Shown here: positions 50,544 to 58,520 of the stretch, piece after piece | How the letters are laid out: every line of letters starts with the position of its first letter | How positions within the stretch are numbered: position 1 is the stretch's first letter | DNA from: Actinophytocola sp963727495 | GTDB taxonomy: Bacteria; Actinomycetota; Actinomycetes; Mycobacteriales; Pseudonocardiaceae | DNA: 64,000 nucleotides | Assembly (NCBI GenBank): GCA_963727495.1 | Contig: CAVSGQ010000005.1 | Span: 186,001-250,000, forward strand | Direction: 5' to 3' | Program-made: the position numbers and the translations under genes | Notes under the pieces: model-generated | The model's database searches: none | Seen by the model: only the letters and a program-made list of their open reading frames with translations | What the model was told of the DNA's origin: nothing

Positions 50544-51452
50544 TCAGTGAATGACCACGGTGTCCGCCATCAGATCGAACACCGGGCGCAGGGACTCCCA
50601 TTCGGTGTCCGGAGTGGACAGATAAATCAGGTAACCGAACCCGCCGGCCCGCCAGTAGCGGCCGAGGGCGTGCCGGGTGACTCCCTGCTTGACGAACGTG
50701 AATTCCCAGTCGACCGCGGTTCCGCCGAGAAACGCGACCTCTTCGAGGCGAATTCGGCGGTAGCCGTTCCGCACGTTCGGGTTCGTGCGTTCGCCCGCCT
50801 CGATCTCCGTGAGCAACGGTACCCCGGGTGGCGGTGACGCACCGAACCGGACGAAGTCCTGGGGAGTCGCCGGGTCGGCGGCCTGCCGGTTCGCCGCGGC
50901 GGGCGGGTCGCCGACCACCCACGTGCCCGGAATCGAGACCGACAGTCCACCGGGACCGGCGACGGTCCGCGAGTCCACCGCGGCGGCCGGCGGCGCGTTC
51001 GGCGACGTCGTGGGCGGTGCCGCGGTGGTGGGTTCGTCCCCGGGCGTGAGCCACGTGTCGCCGGGTGGCCCCTCCGGTTCGACGTCGGCCACACCACCGC
51101 TGTGCGGAACCAGCGCGCCGGCGCCGAGCGGGTGACCGCACAGGCCGGCGATCGTCGAGGTCGCGTCCATCAGGGCGAGGCTGGTGGTGCTGTCCGAGTC
51201 CGCGATCGCGGCGAGGGCGGCGGCGTCGGCGGCCAGGTCCGGTTCGCCCGCGTACCGCTCCGCCACGTCGGCCAGGTCGTCGGCCTGGCCGAACAGGGCG
51301 TTGTCGAGGACGCCGTTGGCATGCAGGAGGCGGTCGCCGAGCTTGTCGAACTCGGCGCACACGTCGGCCTGGGTGGTGGGGCCCAGGGCGCACGCGGTGG
51401 CGGTGAGCCCGACCATCGCGGCCGACACGACGAGCGGCAACCATCGGGCCAT
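50544..51452 (-). CDS. lipoprotein with kinase-sensor-like C-terminal domain
   Basis: 302 residues. The signal sequence LPLVVSAAMVGLTATAC ends in a lipobox cysteine near 21; a helical region to about 110, a Pro/Thr linker, then a domain SVSIPGTWVVGDPP to the end with VDWEFTFVKQGVTRHALGRY, similar to extracellular ends of actinobacterial Ser/Thr kinases. So it looks like a detached sensor. It is co-transcribed with the TIR-NB-ARC gene. ATG 51452 has GGGGAGTTGG. Confidence 0.8.
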   Translation of the reverse strand: MARWLPLVVSAAMVGLTATACALGPTTQADVCAEFDKLGDRLLHANGVLDNALFGQADDLADVAERYAGEPDLAADAAALAAIADSDSTTSLALMDATSTIAGLCGHPLGAGALVPHSGGVADVEPEGPPGDTWLTPGDEPTTAAPPTTSPNAPPAAAVDSRTVAGPGGLSVSIPGTWVVGDPPAAANRQAADPATPQDFVRFGASPPPGVPLLTEIEAGERTNPNVRNGYRRIRLEEVAFLGGTAVDWEFTFVKQGVTRHALGRYWRAGGFGYLIYLSTPDTEWESLRPVFDLMADTVVIH

Positions 51453-51561
51453 GACCAACTCCCCTGCTCGGATCCGACGGCGCGTACATCGGGACGTGAA
51501 AGAACTTCGATACCGGACCCGCTCGGTGGGCACGGTGTTTGTCCATTTGTTGGCAAGAGTG

Positions 51562-51579
51562 GTGAATTTCGGAATTCAC
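51562..51579. promoter_or_regulatory. AT-rich operator-like dyad upstream of lipoprotein-TIR operon
   Basis: GTGAATT, TCGG, AATTCAC: perfect 7-bp arms in AT-rich sequence unusual for this genome, 110 bp before the lipoprotein start and between divergent genes. Candidate operator of the lipoprotein-TIR operon. Confidence 0.5.
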
Positions 51580-51760
51580 TCGCGGTGAGCGGTGGGTGGC
51601 GTTCTGCCGGGCGCTTATGCCGGGCTGATCGGGTGGACCGAACGGCGCGTGCGCTTGCCGCACCACGGCGACCACCCGTCGTCCCGGGTCGGGGAGCGGG
51701 TTCAGGTCGTGCGGGGACGGCCGACACTGGTCGCGTGGGATGGTTGCCGGGGACAGGTCG

Positions 51761-52648
51761 ATGACGTCACTCGACGGGCGGGCCGTCGTGGTCACCGGGG
51801 CCGGGCGGGGGCTCGGCCGCGCCTTCGCCGTGCACGTGGCGCGGGTCGGGGCCGCCGTGGTGGTCAACGACATCGACGGGGACCTCGCCGGGGCCGCCGC
51901 CGCGGCCATCCGGGCGGGCGGCGGCGCCGCGGTGGGCAGCGCGCACTCCGTGGCCGACCCCGACGAGGCGGGGGCCATCGTGGAGCTGTGCGTGCGGGAG
52001 TTCGGCCAGGTCGACGGGCTGGTCAACAACGCCGCCGTCAACTACGAGGCCCTCCCGCCCGACGAGGACCCCCGCCTGGTCCGCGAGCTGATCGAGGTCA
52101 ACGTGCTCGGCGTCATCTACACCGGCCTGGCCGCGGTGCGCGCGATGACCGGCCGCGGCGGCTCGATCGTGAACATCTCCTCCGGAGCCTCGCTCGGCCA
52201 GCGCACGCTGGCCACCTACGCCGCCAGCAAGGGCGCGGTCGCCTCGCTGACCTACTCGTGGGCGCTGGACCTGGAGGCCGCCGGCATCCGGGTCAACGCC
52301 GTCTGCCCGGTCGCGCAGACGCGCATGGTCCTCGGCTCCGAGCGGGCGCTGCGCGGATGCCCGCCGGGCAGCACGCCGGACAAGATCGCGCCGCTGGTCG
52401 CCTACCTGCTCGGCGACCGCTCGGCCGGGGTCACCGGGCAGATGATCCGCTGCAACGGCCCCCAGCTGCACATCGTCGGCCAGCCGTACCTGAAGGCGCC
52501 CATCCTGGAGCGGGACAGCTGGGACGCCGACAGCGTGGAGCGCGCGTTCGACGAGGTGTTCCGCGCCCACCTCGAGCCGTACGGCCTGGAGAAGCGGCCG
52601 CCGCCGACGCTGCGCAAGTGGCAGTCGCCGGCGGCGGCGAACCGTTAG
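51761..52648 (+). CDS. short-chain dehydrogenase/reductase
   Basis: 295 residues: VVVTGAGRGLGRAFAVHVAR (NAD(P) loop), LVNNAAVNYE, catalytic Ser in IVNISSGAS, YAASKGA (YxxxK). An unusually long C-terminal part (after about 225) lacks usual SDR length economy. ATG 51761 is chosen; ATG 51740 is possible. Substrate unknown; multifunctional beta-oxidation-like SDRs share the N-terminal VVVTGAGRGLGR. Divergent from the lipoprotein operon. Confidence 0.88.
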   Translation: MTSLDGRAVVVTGAGRGLGRAFAVHVARVGAAVVVNDIDGDLAGAAAAAIRAGGGAAVGSAHSVADPDEAGAIVELCVREFGQVDGLVNNAAVNYEALPPDEDPRLVRELIEVNVLGVIYTGLAAVRAMTGRGGSIVNISSGASLGQRTLATYAASKGAVASLTYSWALDLEAAGIRVNAVCPVAQTRMVLGSERALRGCPPGSTPDKIAPLVAYLLGDRSAGVTGQMIRCNGPQLHIVGQPYLKAPILERDSWDADSVERAFDEVFRAHLEPYGLEKRPPPTLRKWQSPAAANR

Positions 52649-54147
52649 CGGGTGGTGGCGTCGAGCAGCCGGTGGGTGCGCTCGATCTGGTCGTAGGACC
52701 TCGGCTTCGCGGTCGTGGCGCGCAGCGCGGCCGCCGTCCCGTTCGGGCCGGTCGCGGGCTTGCCCGCGGTGTAGAGCCACGTCCGGAACAACCCGTCGAG
52801 CTGCCGGCCGGAGATCCGCTCGGCCAGCGCGACGAACTGGGCCGTCGTCGCGGTGCCGTACCGGTGCCGCTTGGCCCAGGTTTTCAGGATGCGGAAGAAC
52901 GCGTCGTCGCCGACGGTCGTGCGCAGGGCCTGCAGGGTCATCCCGCCGCGGTCGTACACCGCGTCGTCGAACTGCCGGTCCGGGCCCGGGTCACCGGGCA
53001 GGACCTGCCAGAACGGGTCGTCGGCGGGGATGGAGTCGTAGGTGAACTGCGCGACCTCCGCCGGCGTGCCCTCGCCCTGGTAGTCCGACCACAGGTACTC
53101 CGCGTAGGTCGCGAAGCCCTCGTTCAGCCAGATCTCCCGCCAGTCGTCCACCGACACCGAGTCGCCGAACCACTGGTGGGTCAGCTCGTGCGCGACCACC
53201 GAGGTGTTCGCGCCGCGCCGGAAGAACCCGTCGTCGTAGACCGGGCGGGTCTGGTTCTCCAGCGCGAAGCCGAGGCTGGTGTCGACGATCCCGCCCTGCG
53301 CCTCGAACGGGTACGGGCCGAAGCTCTGCTCCAGCACCTCGATCACCTCGGGCGTGCGCTCCACCGACGCGCGCGCGGCCGGCCCGTTGTCGCCCAGGTC
53401 GTCGCCGTACGCGGTGACCAGCGGCTGCCCGTTGGGCGCGGTCGCCTCGCGCACCTCGTACTGGCCGATCGCGAGGAACGTCAGGTACGGCGCCTGCGGC
53501 TTCACGCTGCGCCAGTTCCACCGCACCATGCCGGCGATCTGCTGCTGCTTGCCGGTCAGCACCCCGTTGGACAGCGCCTCCACGCCCTCGGGCACGGCGA
53601 TCGACACGTCGAAGGTCGCCTTGTCCCGCGGGTGGTCGTTGCTCGGGTACCACCACGGCGCGATCTGCGGCTCGTTGACGCCGAGCGCCCCGGTCGGGGT
53701 CCTCGTCCAGCCGGAGAACCCGTACAGCCGGTAGGGCGTCGGGTTGTCGCTGTAGCGGACCACGACGGTGAAGTCGGCGCCCTTCGGCAACGCCCTGCGC
53801 GGGGTCACGGTCAGCTCGCCGCCGTCGGTGGCGAACCGGGCGGGCACGTTGTTCACCCGCACGGAGGAGACCCGCAGCAGGAAGTCGAGGTTGAACCGGG
53901 ACAGGTCCTGGGTCGTCCGGGCCAGGATCGTGGTGGTGCCGGAGAGCAGGTCGGTGTCGGGCCGGTAGCTCAGCCGGATGTCGTAGTGCGACACGTCGTA
54001 GCCGCCGTTGCCGTCCAGCGGGTAGTAGGAGTCACCGAGGCCGGGCGCGCCGGGCGTCGCCGGGGCCGCGCTCGCGGTCGGGCCGCACAGCACGGTGGCG
54101 AGCGCGGCCACCGTGCCGACGACGAACGCGCGGGATCTCCGCATCAT
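52645..54147 (-). CDS. secreted M1-family aminopeptidase
   Basis: 500 residues. Signal peptide (VVGTVAALATVLCGPTASAA); N-terminal beta domain (YDVSHYDIRLSYRPDTDLLS); zinc motif VVAHELTHQWFGDSV near 320 with distal Glu in WLNEGFATYAEYLW near 340. The GAMEN-type exopeptidase motif appears as LGFALENQTRPVY. It probably trims N-terminal residues of extracellular peptides. The C-terminal helical domain is short, as in secreted actinobacterial forms. ATG 54147 follows GGAGGTG. Confidence 0.93.
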   Translation of the reverse strand: MMRRSRAFVVGTVAALATVLCGPTASAAPATPGAPGLGDSYYPLDGNGGYDVSHYDIRLSYRPDTDLLSGTTTILARTTQDLSRFNLDFLLRVSSVRVNNVPARFATDGGELTVTPRRALPKGADFTVVVRYSDNPTPYRLYGFSGWTRTPTGALGVNEPQIAPWWYPSNDHPRDKATFDVSIAVPEGVEALSNGVLTGKQQQIAGMVRWNWRSVKPQAPYLTFLAIGQYEVREATAPNGQPLVTAYGDDLGDNGPAARASVERTPEVIEVLEQSFGPYPFEAQGGIVDTSLGFALENQTRPVYDDGFFRRGANTSVVAHELTHQWFGDSVSVDDWREIWLNEGFATYAEYLWSDYQGEGTPAEVAQFTYDSIPADDPFWQVLPGDPGPDRQFDDAVYDRGGMTLQALRTTVGDDAFFRILKTWAKRHRYGTATTAQFVALAERISGRQLDGLFRTWLYTAGKPATGPNGTAAALRATTAKPRSYDQIERTHRLLDATTR

Positions 54148-54290
54148 TGGTCCACACCTCCGTTGCCTGGGAACCGCAGCACAATAGGACGGACGGCGGC
54201 CGTGGCGACACCCGGCAATCGGGTGGGTCCCGAGCGTGAAACTCCGCAAAGCGGGCTGTTCCGTCATATCGGGAGCCCGCGCACACCGGG

Positions 54291-54587
54291 TCAGCCGGCG
54301 TCGATCTTGAACGGGTCGTGCTCGGCGATCAGTTTGTCCACCCTGGCCCTGTCCACCCGGTTGGCCACGTACGCCTCCTCCTGCCGGTCGCGGACGCACT
54401 TGGCGAGCGTGAAGGCCGACGAGACGGTGTAGAGCATGCCCAGCGCCAGGAAGGCGCGGACCCAGGGATCGACCGGAAGGAACACGATCCCGACGATGAC
54501 CGTGAGACCGGCGACCGCGAACGAGGCGGCCGCCTGGAAGAAGAAGCCGGCGGTGGTGGGGGACTTGGACTGCACGGAAGAGGTCAT
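54291..54587 (-). CDS. YiaA/YiaB-type two-helix membrane protein
   Basis: 98 residues: two TM helices (FFFQAAASFAVAGLTVIVGI; WVRAFLALGMLYTVSSAFTL) and a charged tail (DRQEEAYVANRVDRARVDKL). This is the YiaA/B family of inner-membrane proteins of unknown role. ATG 54587; upstream ATG 54638 would extend into the next gene. Confidence 0.8.
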   Translation of the reverse strand: MTSSVQSKSPTTAGFFFQAAASFAVAGLTVIVGIVFLPVDPWVRAFLALGMLYTVSSAFTLAKCVRDRQEEAYVANRVDRARVDKLIAEHDPFKIDAG

Positions 54588-54630
54588 GCCCGCAGCATCA
54601 CCCCGCGCCCGGACCGTGTCATGAGTACGT

Positions 54631-55164
54631 CTACGCACCCGCGATCACGAAGCGGTCCCGATGGCGCACCTCGGCGGCCGTGCGTTCGGGTGGCTGGCCG
54701 GAGGAGTCGATCACGCACCGCTCCAGCTCGCCCAGGTCGGCGAAGGCACCGTACAGGCCCCGGATCGGCCCGACCTCGGTGAGCGCCCGGCCCTCGCGCG
54801 CGGTCGCGCGGGCGAGGGCGACATCGAGACTCGGCCGCAACACCACGTAGGACAGGTCCAGCCCGTCGCGGGCCGCGGCGTCGCGGAACGGCTCCAGCGC
54901 CCACGGGCCGAGGATCCCGTCGAGCACCACGTCGTACCCGCCGCGCGCGTAGCCGCGGGCCGCCTCGACCATCACCGCGCCGACGACCTCGTTCTGCCGC
55001 GCGGCCCCGGGCAGGTACGGCGGCACGAACCCGGACCTGATCCAGACGTAGAAGGTGTCGGTGTGCATATGGACGGTCGGCTGCTCGGCGGTCTCCGCGA
55101 CGATCGCCGCGACGGTGGTCTTCCCGGCCCCGGGCGGGCCGGTGAGGATCTGCATCGAGGGCAT
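54631..55164 (-). CDS. P-loop kinase/AAA-type ATPase
   Basis: 177 residues with P-loop LTGPPGAGKTTVAAIVAETA, DVVLDGILGPWALEPF as Walker-B-like segment, and DVALARATAREGRAL as lid-like Arg region. It resembles small-molecule kinases such as the chloramphenicol phosphotransferase/shikimate kinase group. ATG 55164 with AGGA; ATG 55155 possible. Substrate not known. Confidence 0.82.
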   Translation of the reverse strand: MPSMQILTGPPGAGKTTVAAIVAETAEQPTVHMHTDTFYVWIRSGFVPPYLPGAARQNEVVGAVMVEAARGYARGGYDVVLDGILGPWALEPFRDAAARDGLDLSYVVLRPSLDVALARATAREGRALTEVGPIRGLYGAFADLGELERCVIDSSGQPPERTAAEVRHRDRFVIAGA

Positions 55165-55247
55165 GGCCGAATCCTGCGCGTACCCGCGGGCGAACAACAG
55201 TCTTGACCTTTGCCGCGCTGTCAGCCGCCCGGGATACCGTCCGCGGC

Positions 55248-55631
55248 ATGTTCTCCGCGCCGCAGATCACGCTGTACTCCCGGGACCTCCCGCGGGCCAT
55301 GGCCTTCTACGCCGGACTCGGCTTCATCGAGGCGTTCCGCCACGCCCCGCGCGGCGAGCCGGTGCACGTCGAGCTCGTCCTCGACGGGTTCCGGCTCGGC
55401 ATCGCCGACGTCGAGGCGGCCCGGGCCGACCACGGGCTCGACCCGGACCCCGACGGGCAGGCGGTCGAGCTGGTGCTGTGGTGCACCGACACCGACGCCG
55501 CGTTCGCCCGGCTCACCGCCGCGGGCGCGCCCGTGCTGTCGCGGCCGCACGACTGGCTCGAGGACCTGCGGCTGGCCTGGGTCGCCGACCCCGACGGCAA
55601 CCCGATCCAGCTGGTGGCGCACCGGAGCTGA
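55248..55631 (+). CDS. VOC-fold (glyoxalase/bleomycin-resistance-like) protein
   Basis: 127 residues with the two beta-alpha-beta modules of the VOC fold: QITLYSRDLPRAMAFYAGLG and VELVLWCTDTDAAFARLTAA, ending VADPDGNPIQLVAHR. Could be a dioxygenase-like enzyme or binding protein for an antibiotic. ATG 55248; upstream 55203 is less likely. Divergent from the P-loop kinase. Confidence 0.85.
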   Translation: MFSAPQITLYSRDLPRAMAFYAGLGFIEAFRHAPRGEPVHVELVLDGFRLGIADVEAARADHGLDPDPDGQAVELVLWCTDTDAAFARLTAAGAPVLSRPHDWLEDLRLAWVADPDGNPIQLVAHRS

Positions 55632-55666
55632 CCCCCGCCCCACGCCCACCCCACCGAACCGACCCG

Positions 55667-55785
55667 CTGCGCGGGCGAGTCGTCCTGCTGCGCGGGCGAG
55701 TCGTCCTGCTGCGCGGGCGAGCCGACCCGCTGCGCGGGCGAGTCGTCCTGCTGCGCGGGCGAGTCGTCTCAGTGCGTTGCCGAGC
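55667..55785. repeat. 21-bp tandem repeat array 1
   Basis: The core CTGCGCGGGCGAG recurs at 55667, 55688, 55709, 55730 and 55751, exactly 21 bp apart, with a degenerate sixth copy near 55772. It starts 36 bp past the VOC gene. The period is divisible by three, but no real gene appears to use it. Confidence 0.9.
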
Positions 55786-55843
55786 CGACCTGCCCTGCGA
55801 AGTGGGGTGACGCTTACGTTCGGCGCGTTCGGGGACGCCCAGC

Positions 55844-55920
55844 GTCGGCTCGGCCGCGTGAGGGGTCGGCTCGACTGCGTGGGGGGTCGGCTCGGGTGTG
55901 TGGGGGGTCGGGTGGCGTGG
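55844..55920. repeat. 21-bp tandem repeat array 2
   Basis: GTCGGCTCG starts at 55844, 55865 and 55886, then a partial copy at 55907. The same 21-bp period as array 1 but a different sequence. It lies just before the lipase-like gene at 55973. Confidence 0.8.
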
Positions 55921-55972
55921 GGCGGTGTCGGCGGGGCGGCGCGGGGGTGGGCGAGCGGGGGATCATGGTGGG

Positions 55973-56788
55973 GTGCGGGAGTGGTGGAGCGGGCTGAGCC
56001 GGCGGCGGCGGGGGCTGCTCGCGGCCGTCGCGGTGGCCGTCGCGGTGGCCGTCGTGGCGGGGGTCGTCGCGGTCGTGGTGCAGCTGGTGCCGGACCGGCA
56101 GGCCCCGGCGACGCAGGACCGGCCCGGGCCCGTGCTGCTCGTGCCCGGCTACGGCGGCTCCCGCGGCTCACTGTCCACATTGGCCGATCGGATCCGCCGG
56201 ACCGGACGGGACGCGCGGGTGCTGACCCTGCCCGGCGACGGCACCGGCGACCTGCGTGCCCAGGTCCGGGTGCTCGCCGACGCCGCGGCGGACGCGGTCG
56301 CCGCGGGGGCGCCGTCGGTGGACGTGATCGGCTACTCGGCGGGCGGGGTGGTGGCCCGGCTGTGGGTGGCCACCGAGGACGGCGCGCGCACGGCGCGGCG
56401 GGTGGTCACGCTCGGCTCGCCCCTGCACGGCACCCGCCTCGCCACCACCGGCGAGGTGCTGGTGCCCGGCGCGTGCCCGGTGGCCTGCCAGCAGCTGAGC
56501 CCGGGCAGCGCGCTGCTCGCCGGGATCGACGATGGCCTGCCCGAGCGGCTGCCGTGGCTGTCGCTGTGGACCGAGGACGACCGCACGGTGATCCCGCCGG
56601 ACTCCGCGCGGCTGTCCGGCGCGGTCAACGTGCCACTGCAGGACGTCTGCCCGGACGCCGTGGTCGCGCACTCGCAGCTGCCGGCCGACCCGCTGGTGAC
56701 CGGGCTCGTGCTGCGGGCGCTGGGCACCGGCCCGCTCGTCGCGCCGGACGCGGGCGACTGCGCGGAGCTGCGCGCGCAGGGGCGCTAG
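55973..56788 (+). CDS. membrane-anchored lipase/esterase-like hydrolase
   Basis: 271 residues: TM anchor near 12-35 (AAVAVAVAVAVVAGVVAVVV), then an alpha/beta hydrolase with LLVPGYGGSRGSLSTLADRI (oxyanion region), nucleophile elbow VIGYSAGGVVARLW near 120, TLGSPLHGTR and late His in AVVAHSQLP. Similar to Streptomyces lipases LipA/B type. GTG 55973 is selected because open sequence before it is repeat DNA. Overlaps the convergent permease gene by four bases. Confidence 0.85.
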   Translation: MREWWSGLSRRRRGLLAAVAVAVAVAVVAGVVAVVVQLVPDRQAPATQDRPGPVLLVPGYGGSRGSLSTLADRIRRTGRDARVLTLPGDGTGDLRAQVRVLADAAADAVAAGAPSVDVIGYSAGGVVARLWVATEDGARTARRVVTLGSPLHGTRLATTGEVLVPGACPVACQQLSPGSALLAGIDDGLPERLPWLSLWTEDDRTVIPPDSARLSGAVNVPLQDVCPDAVVAHSQLPADPLVTGLVLRALGTGPLVAPDAGDCAELRAQGR

Positions 56789-57612
56789 CTCGTGATGTCC
56801 TTGGTGGCGAAGTTCGCCCAGGACGCGCCGAAGAACACCACGATGTAGCCGGCCTGCAGCAGCAGGCCGCGGTCGATGTTGTGCCACAGGATGGGGTCGC
56901 GGAAGAAGTCGATCCAGCTCAGCCAGTAGTTCGTCGGCAGGTACGGCTTGATCGGGTCGGCCGCGTCCAGCGTCTGCATGATCGAGCTGGCGATCAGCAC
57001 CGCGAGCGAGGCCAGCGCCGCGCCGAGCGCGGAGTCGGACAGCGTCGACCAGAACAACGCGATCGTGCCGAACCCGAGCATCGACACCACGATGTAGCCG
57101 ACCGCCGCCATCAGCCGCACGGCCAGCTCGGCCGGGTCGAGCGTGGCGCCGGACAGCGACGTGACCGCGCCCGGCTGCCCGACCGCCTCCGCGCCGGTGC
57201 CGAACAGCGCCACGCCGATGGTGAGCGAGAAGACCACCACGATGATCATGGCGAGCACGATGTAGACGGTCAGCGCGGCGAGCTTCGCGGACAGCAGCCG
57301 CAGCCGCCCCACCGGGCGGACCAGCAGGTAGCGCAGCGTGCCGGTGGCGGACTCGCCGGCCACCGCGTCGCCGGCGTACACCGCGACGGCCAGCGGCAGG
57401 AACACCGGCAGCACCATCGCCAGGGCCGCGGCCGGGTAGAGCGAGCCGTTGTTCAGCACCGCGGACAGGAACGCGCCGCCCTGGCCCGGCGGCGGCGCCA
57501 GGTTCGAGATCGACAGCAGCACCGCCACCAGCGCGGGCACCGCGCACAGCAGCACGATCGACAGCCACACCCGCGGGCGCAGCACCAGCTTGCGCAGCTC
57601 GACGGCGATCAC
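56785..57612 (-). CDS. ABC-2 type transporter permease
   Basis: 275 residues with six TM helices: LVLRPRVWLSIVLLCAVPAL, PVFLPLAVAVYAGDAVAGES, YIVLAMIIVVVFSLTIGVAL and others. The GESATGTLRYLLVRPVGRLR segment is the coupling region for the ATPase. GTG 57612 overlaps the ATPase gene stop by four bases (GTGA). Third gene of the LolA-like/ATPase/permease operon. Substrate unknown. Confidence 0.9.
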   Translation of the reverse strand: MIAVELRKLVLRPRVWLSIVLLCAVPALVAVLLSISNLAPPPGQGGAFLSAVLNNGSLYPAAALAMVLPVFLPLAVAVYAGDAVAGESATGTLRYLLVRPVGRLRLLSAKLAALTVYIVLAMIIVVVFSLTIGVALFGTGAEAVGQPGAVTSLSGATLDPAELAVRLMAAVGYIVVSMLGFGTIALFWSTLSDSALGAALASLAVLIASSIMQTLDAADPIKPYLPTNYWLSWIDFFRDPILWHNIDRGLLLQAGYIVVFFGASWANFATKDITS

Positions 57613-58520
57613 CGCGAGGCCTCCATCCGGTCGCTGCCGTGCCCGGTCACGTCCAGCACCACCTGCTCCAGCGACCGCCGCTGCACGGCGATGGCCGACA
57701 CCCGCACGCCCTCGCCGACCAGCCGGGCGTTGAGCGCGGCGGCGTCGGGGTGGCGGACCACCAGCCGCTCGCCGTCGCGCTCGACGACCTGGCCGTCCAG
57801 CAGCGACGCGATCCGGCCCGCGTCCGGGCTCTCCACCAGCACGTGGCCGGTGGGCGCGCGCAGGTTCGCGATGTCGTCCTGCAGCACCAGCCGGCCGCGG
57901 TCGACGATGCCGACCCGGGTGCACAGGTGTTCCACCTCGCTGAGCAGGTGGCTGGACAGGAACACCGTGGTGCCGGCCTCGTTCAGGGCGGTGAGCAGGT
58001 CGCGGATCTCCCGGATGCCCCGCGGGTCGAGCCCGTTGGTCGGCTCGTCCAGGATCAGCAGCTCCGGCTTGCGCAGCAGCGCGGCCGCGAGCCCGAGCCG
58101 CTGGCGCATGCCCAGCGAGTAGGCCCGCACCGGGCGGCGGTCCACGCCGGCCAGCCCCACCTGCTCGAGCGCCTCCTCGATCCGGCCGCGCCGGGTGCGC
58201 CGGGTGCCGCCCGGGCCGGCGGCGTCGAGCAGCGACAGGTTGCGCCTGCCGGACAGGTGCGGGTACGCGGCGGGACCCTCGACCAGCGCACCGATCCGCG
58301 GCAGCACCGAGGTCGAGCGGGCCGGTACCCGCTCGCCGAGCACCTCGATCTCGCCGCCGGTCGCGTACACCAGGCCGAGCAGCAGGCGCACCAGCGTCGT
58401 CTTGCCCGAACCGTTGGGGCCGAGGAAGCCGTACCGGTCGCCGGCCCGCACGTCCAGGTCGACGCCGTCCACGGCCAGCACCCGGCCGTAGCGCTTGGTC
58501 AGTGCCCGGGTCACGATCAT
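57609..58520 (-). CDS. ABC transporter ATP-binding protein
   Basis: 303 residues: Walker A GPNGSGKTTLVRLLLGLV near 38, signature YSLGMRQRLGLAAALL, Walker B ELLILDEPTNGLDP, switch His in TVFLSSHLLSEVE. A C-terminal regulatory extension (from about 220) follows. Belongs to the DRA/NatA-like group of ABC-2 exporters. ATG 58520 overlaps the preceding gene's stop (ATGA). Confidence 0.93.
   Translation of the reverse strand: MIVTRALTKRYGRVLAVDGVDLDVRAGDRYGFLGPNGSGKTTLVRLLLGLVYATGGEIEVLGERVPARSTSVLPRIGALVEGPAAYPHLSGRRNLSLLDAAGPGGTRRTRRGRIEEALEQVGLAGVDRRPVRAYSLGMRQRLGLAAALLRKPELLILDEPTNGLDPRGIREIRDLLTALNEAGTTVFLSSHLLSEVEHLCTRVGIVDRGRLVLQDDIANLRAPTGHVLVESPDAGRIASLLDGQVVERDGERLVVRHPDAAALNARLVGEGVRVSAIAVQRRSLEQVVLDVTGHGSDRMEASR

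Noticed and set aside
50530..52041. N-terminal extension of the TIR protein to about 1450 residues
   Set aside because: It would run through the lipoprotein gene in another frame; TIR homology begins right after GTG 50529 with a good ribosome binding site.
51761..54147. Biosynthetic gene cluster
   Set aside because: The P450, SDR and CoA-transferase are isolated and far apart, with no PKS, NRPS or terpene core genes.
55667..55920. CRISPR array
   Set aside because: The units are head-to-tail 21-bp repeats without unique spacers and no cas genes are present.
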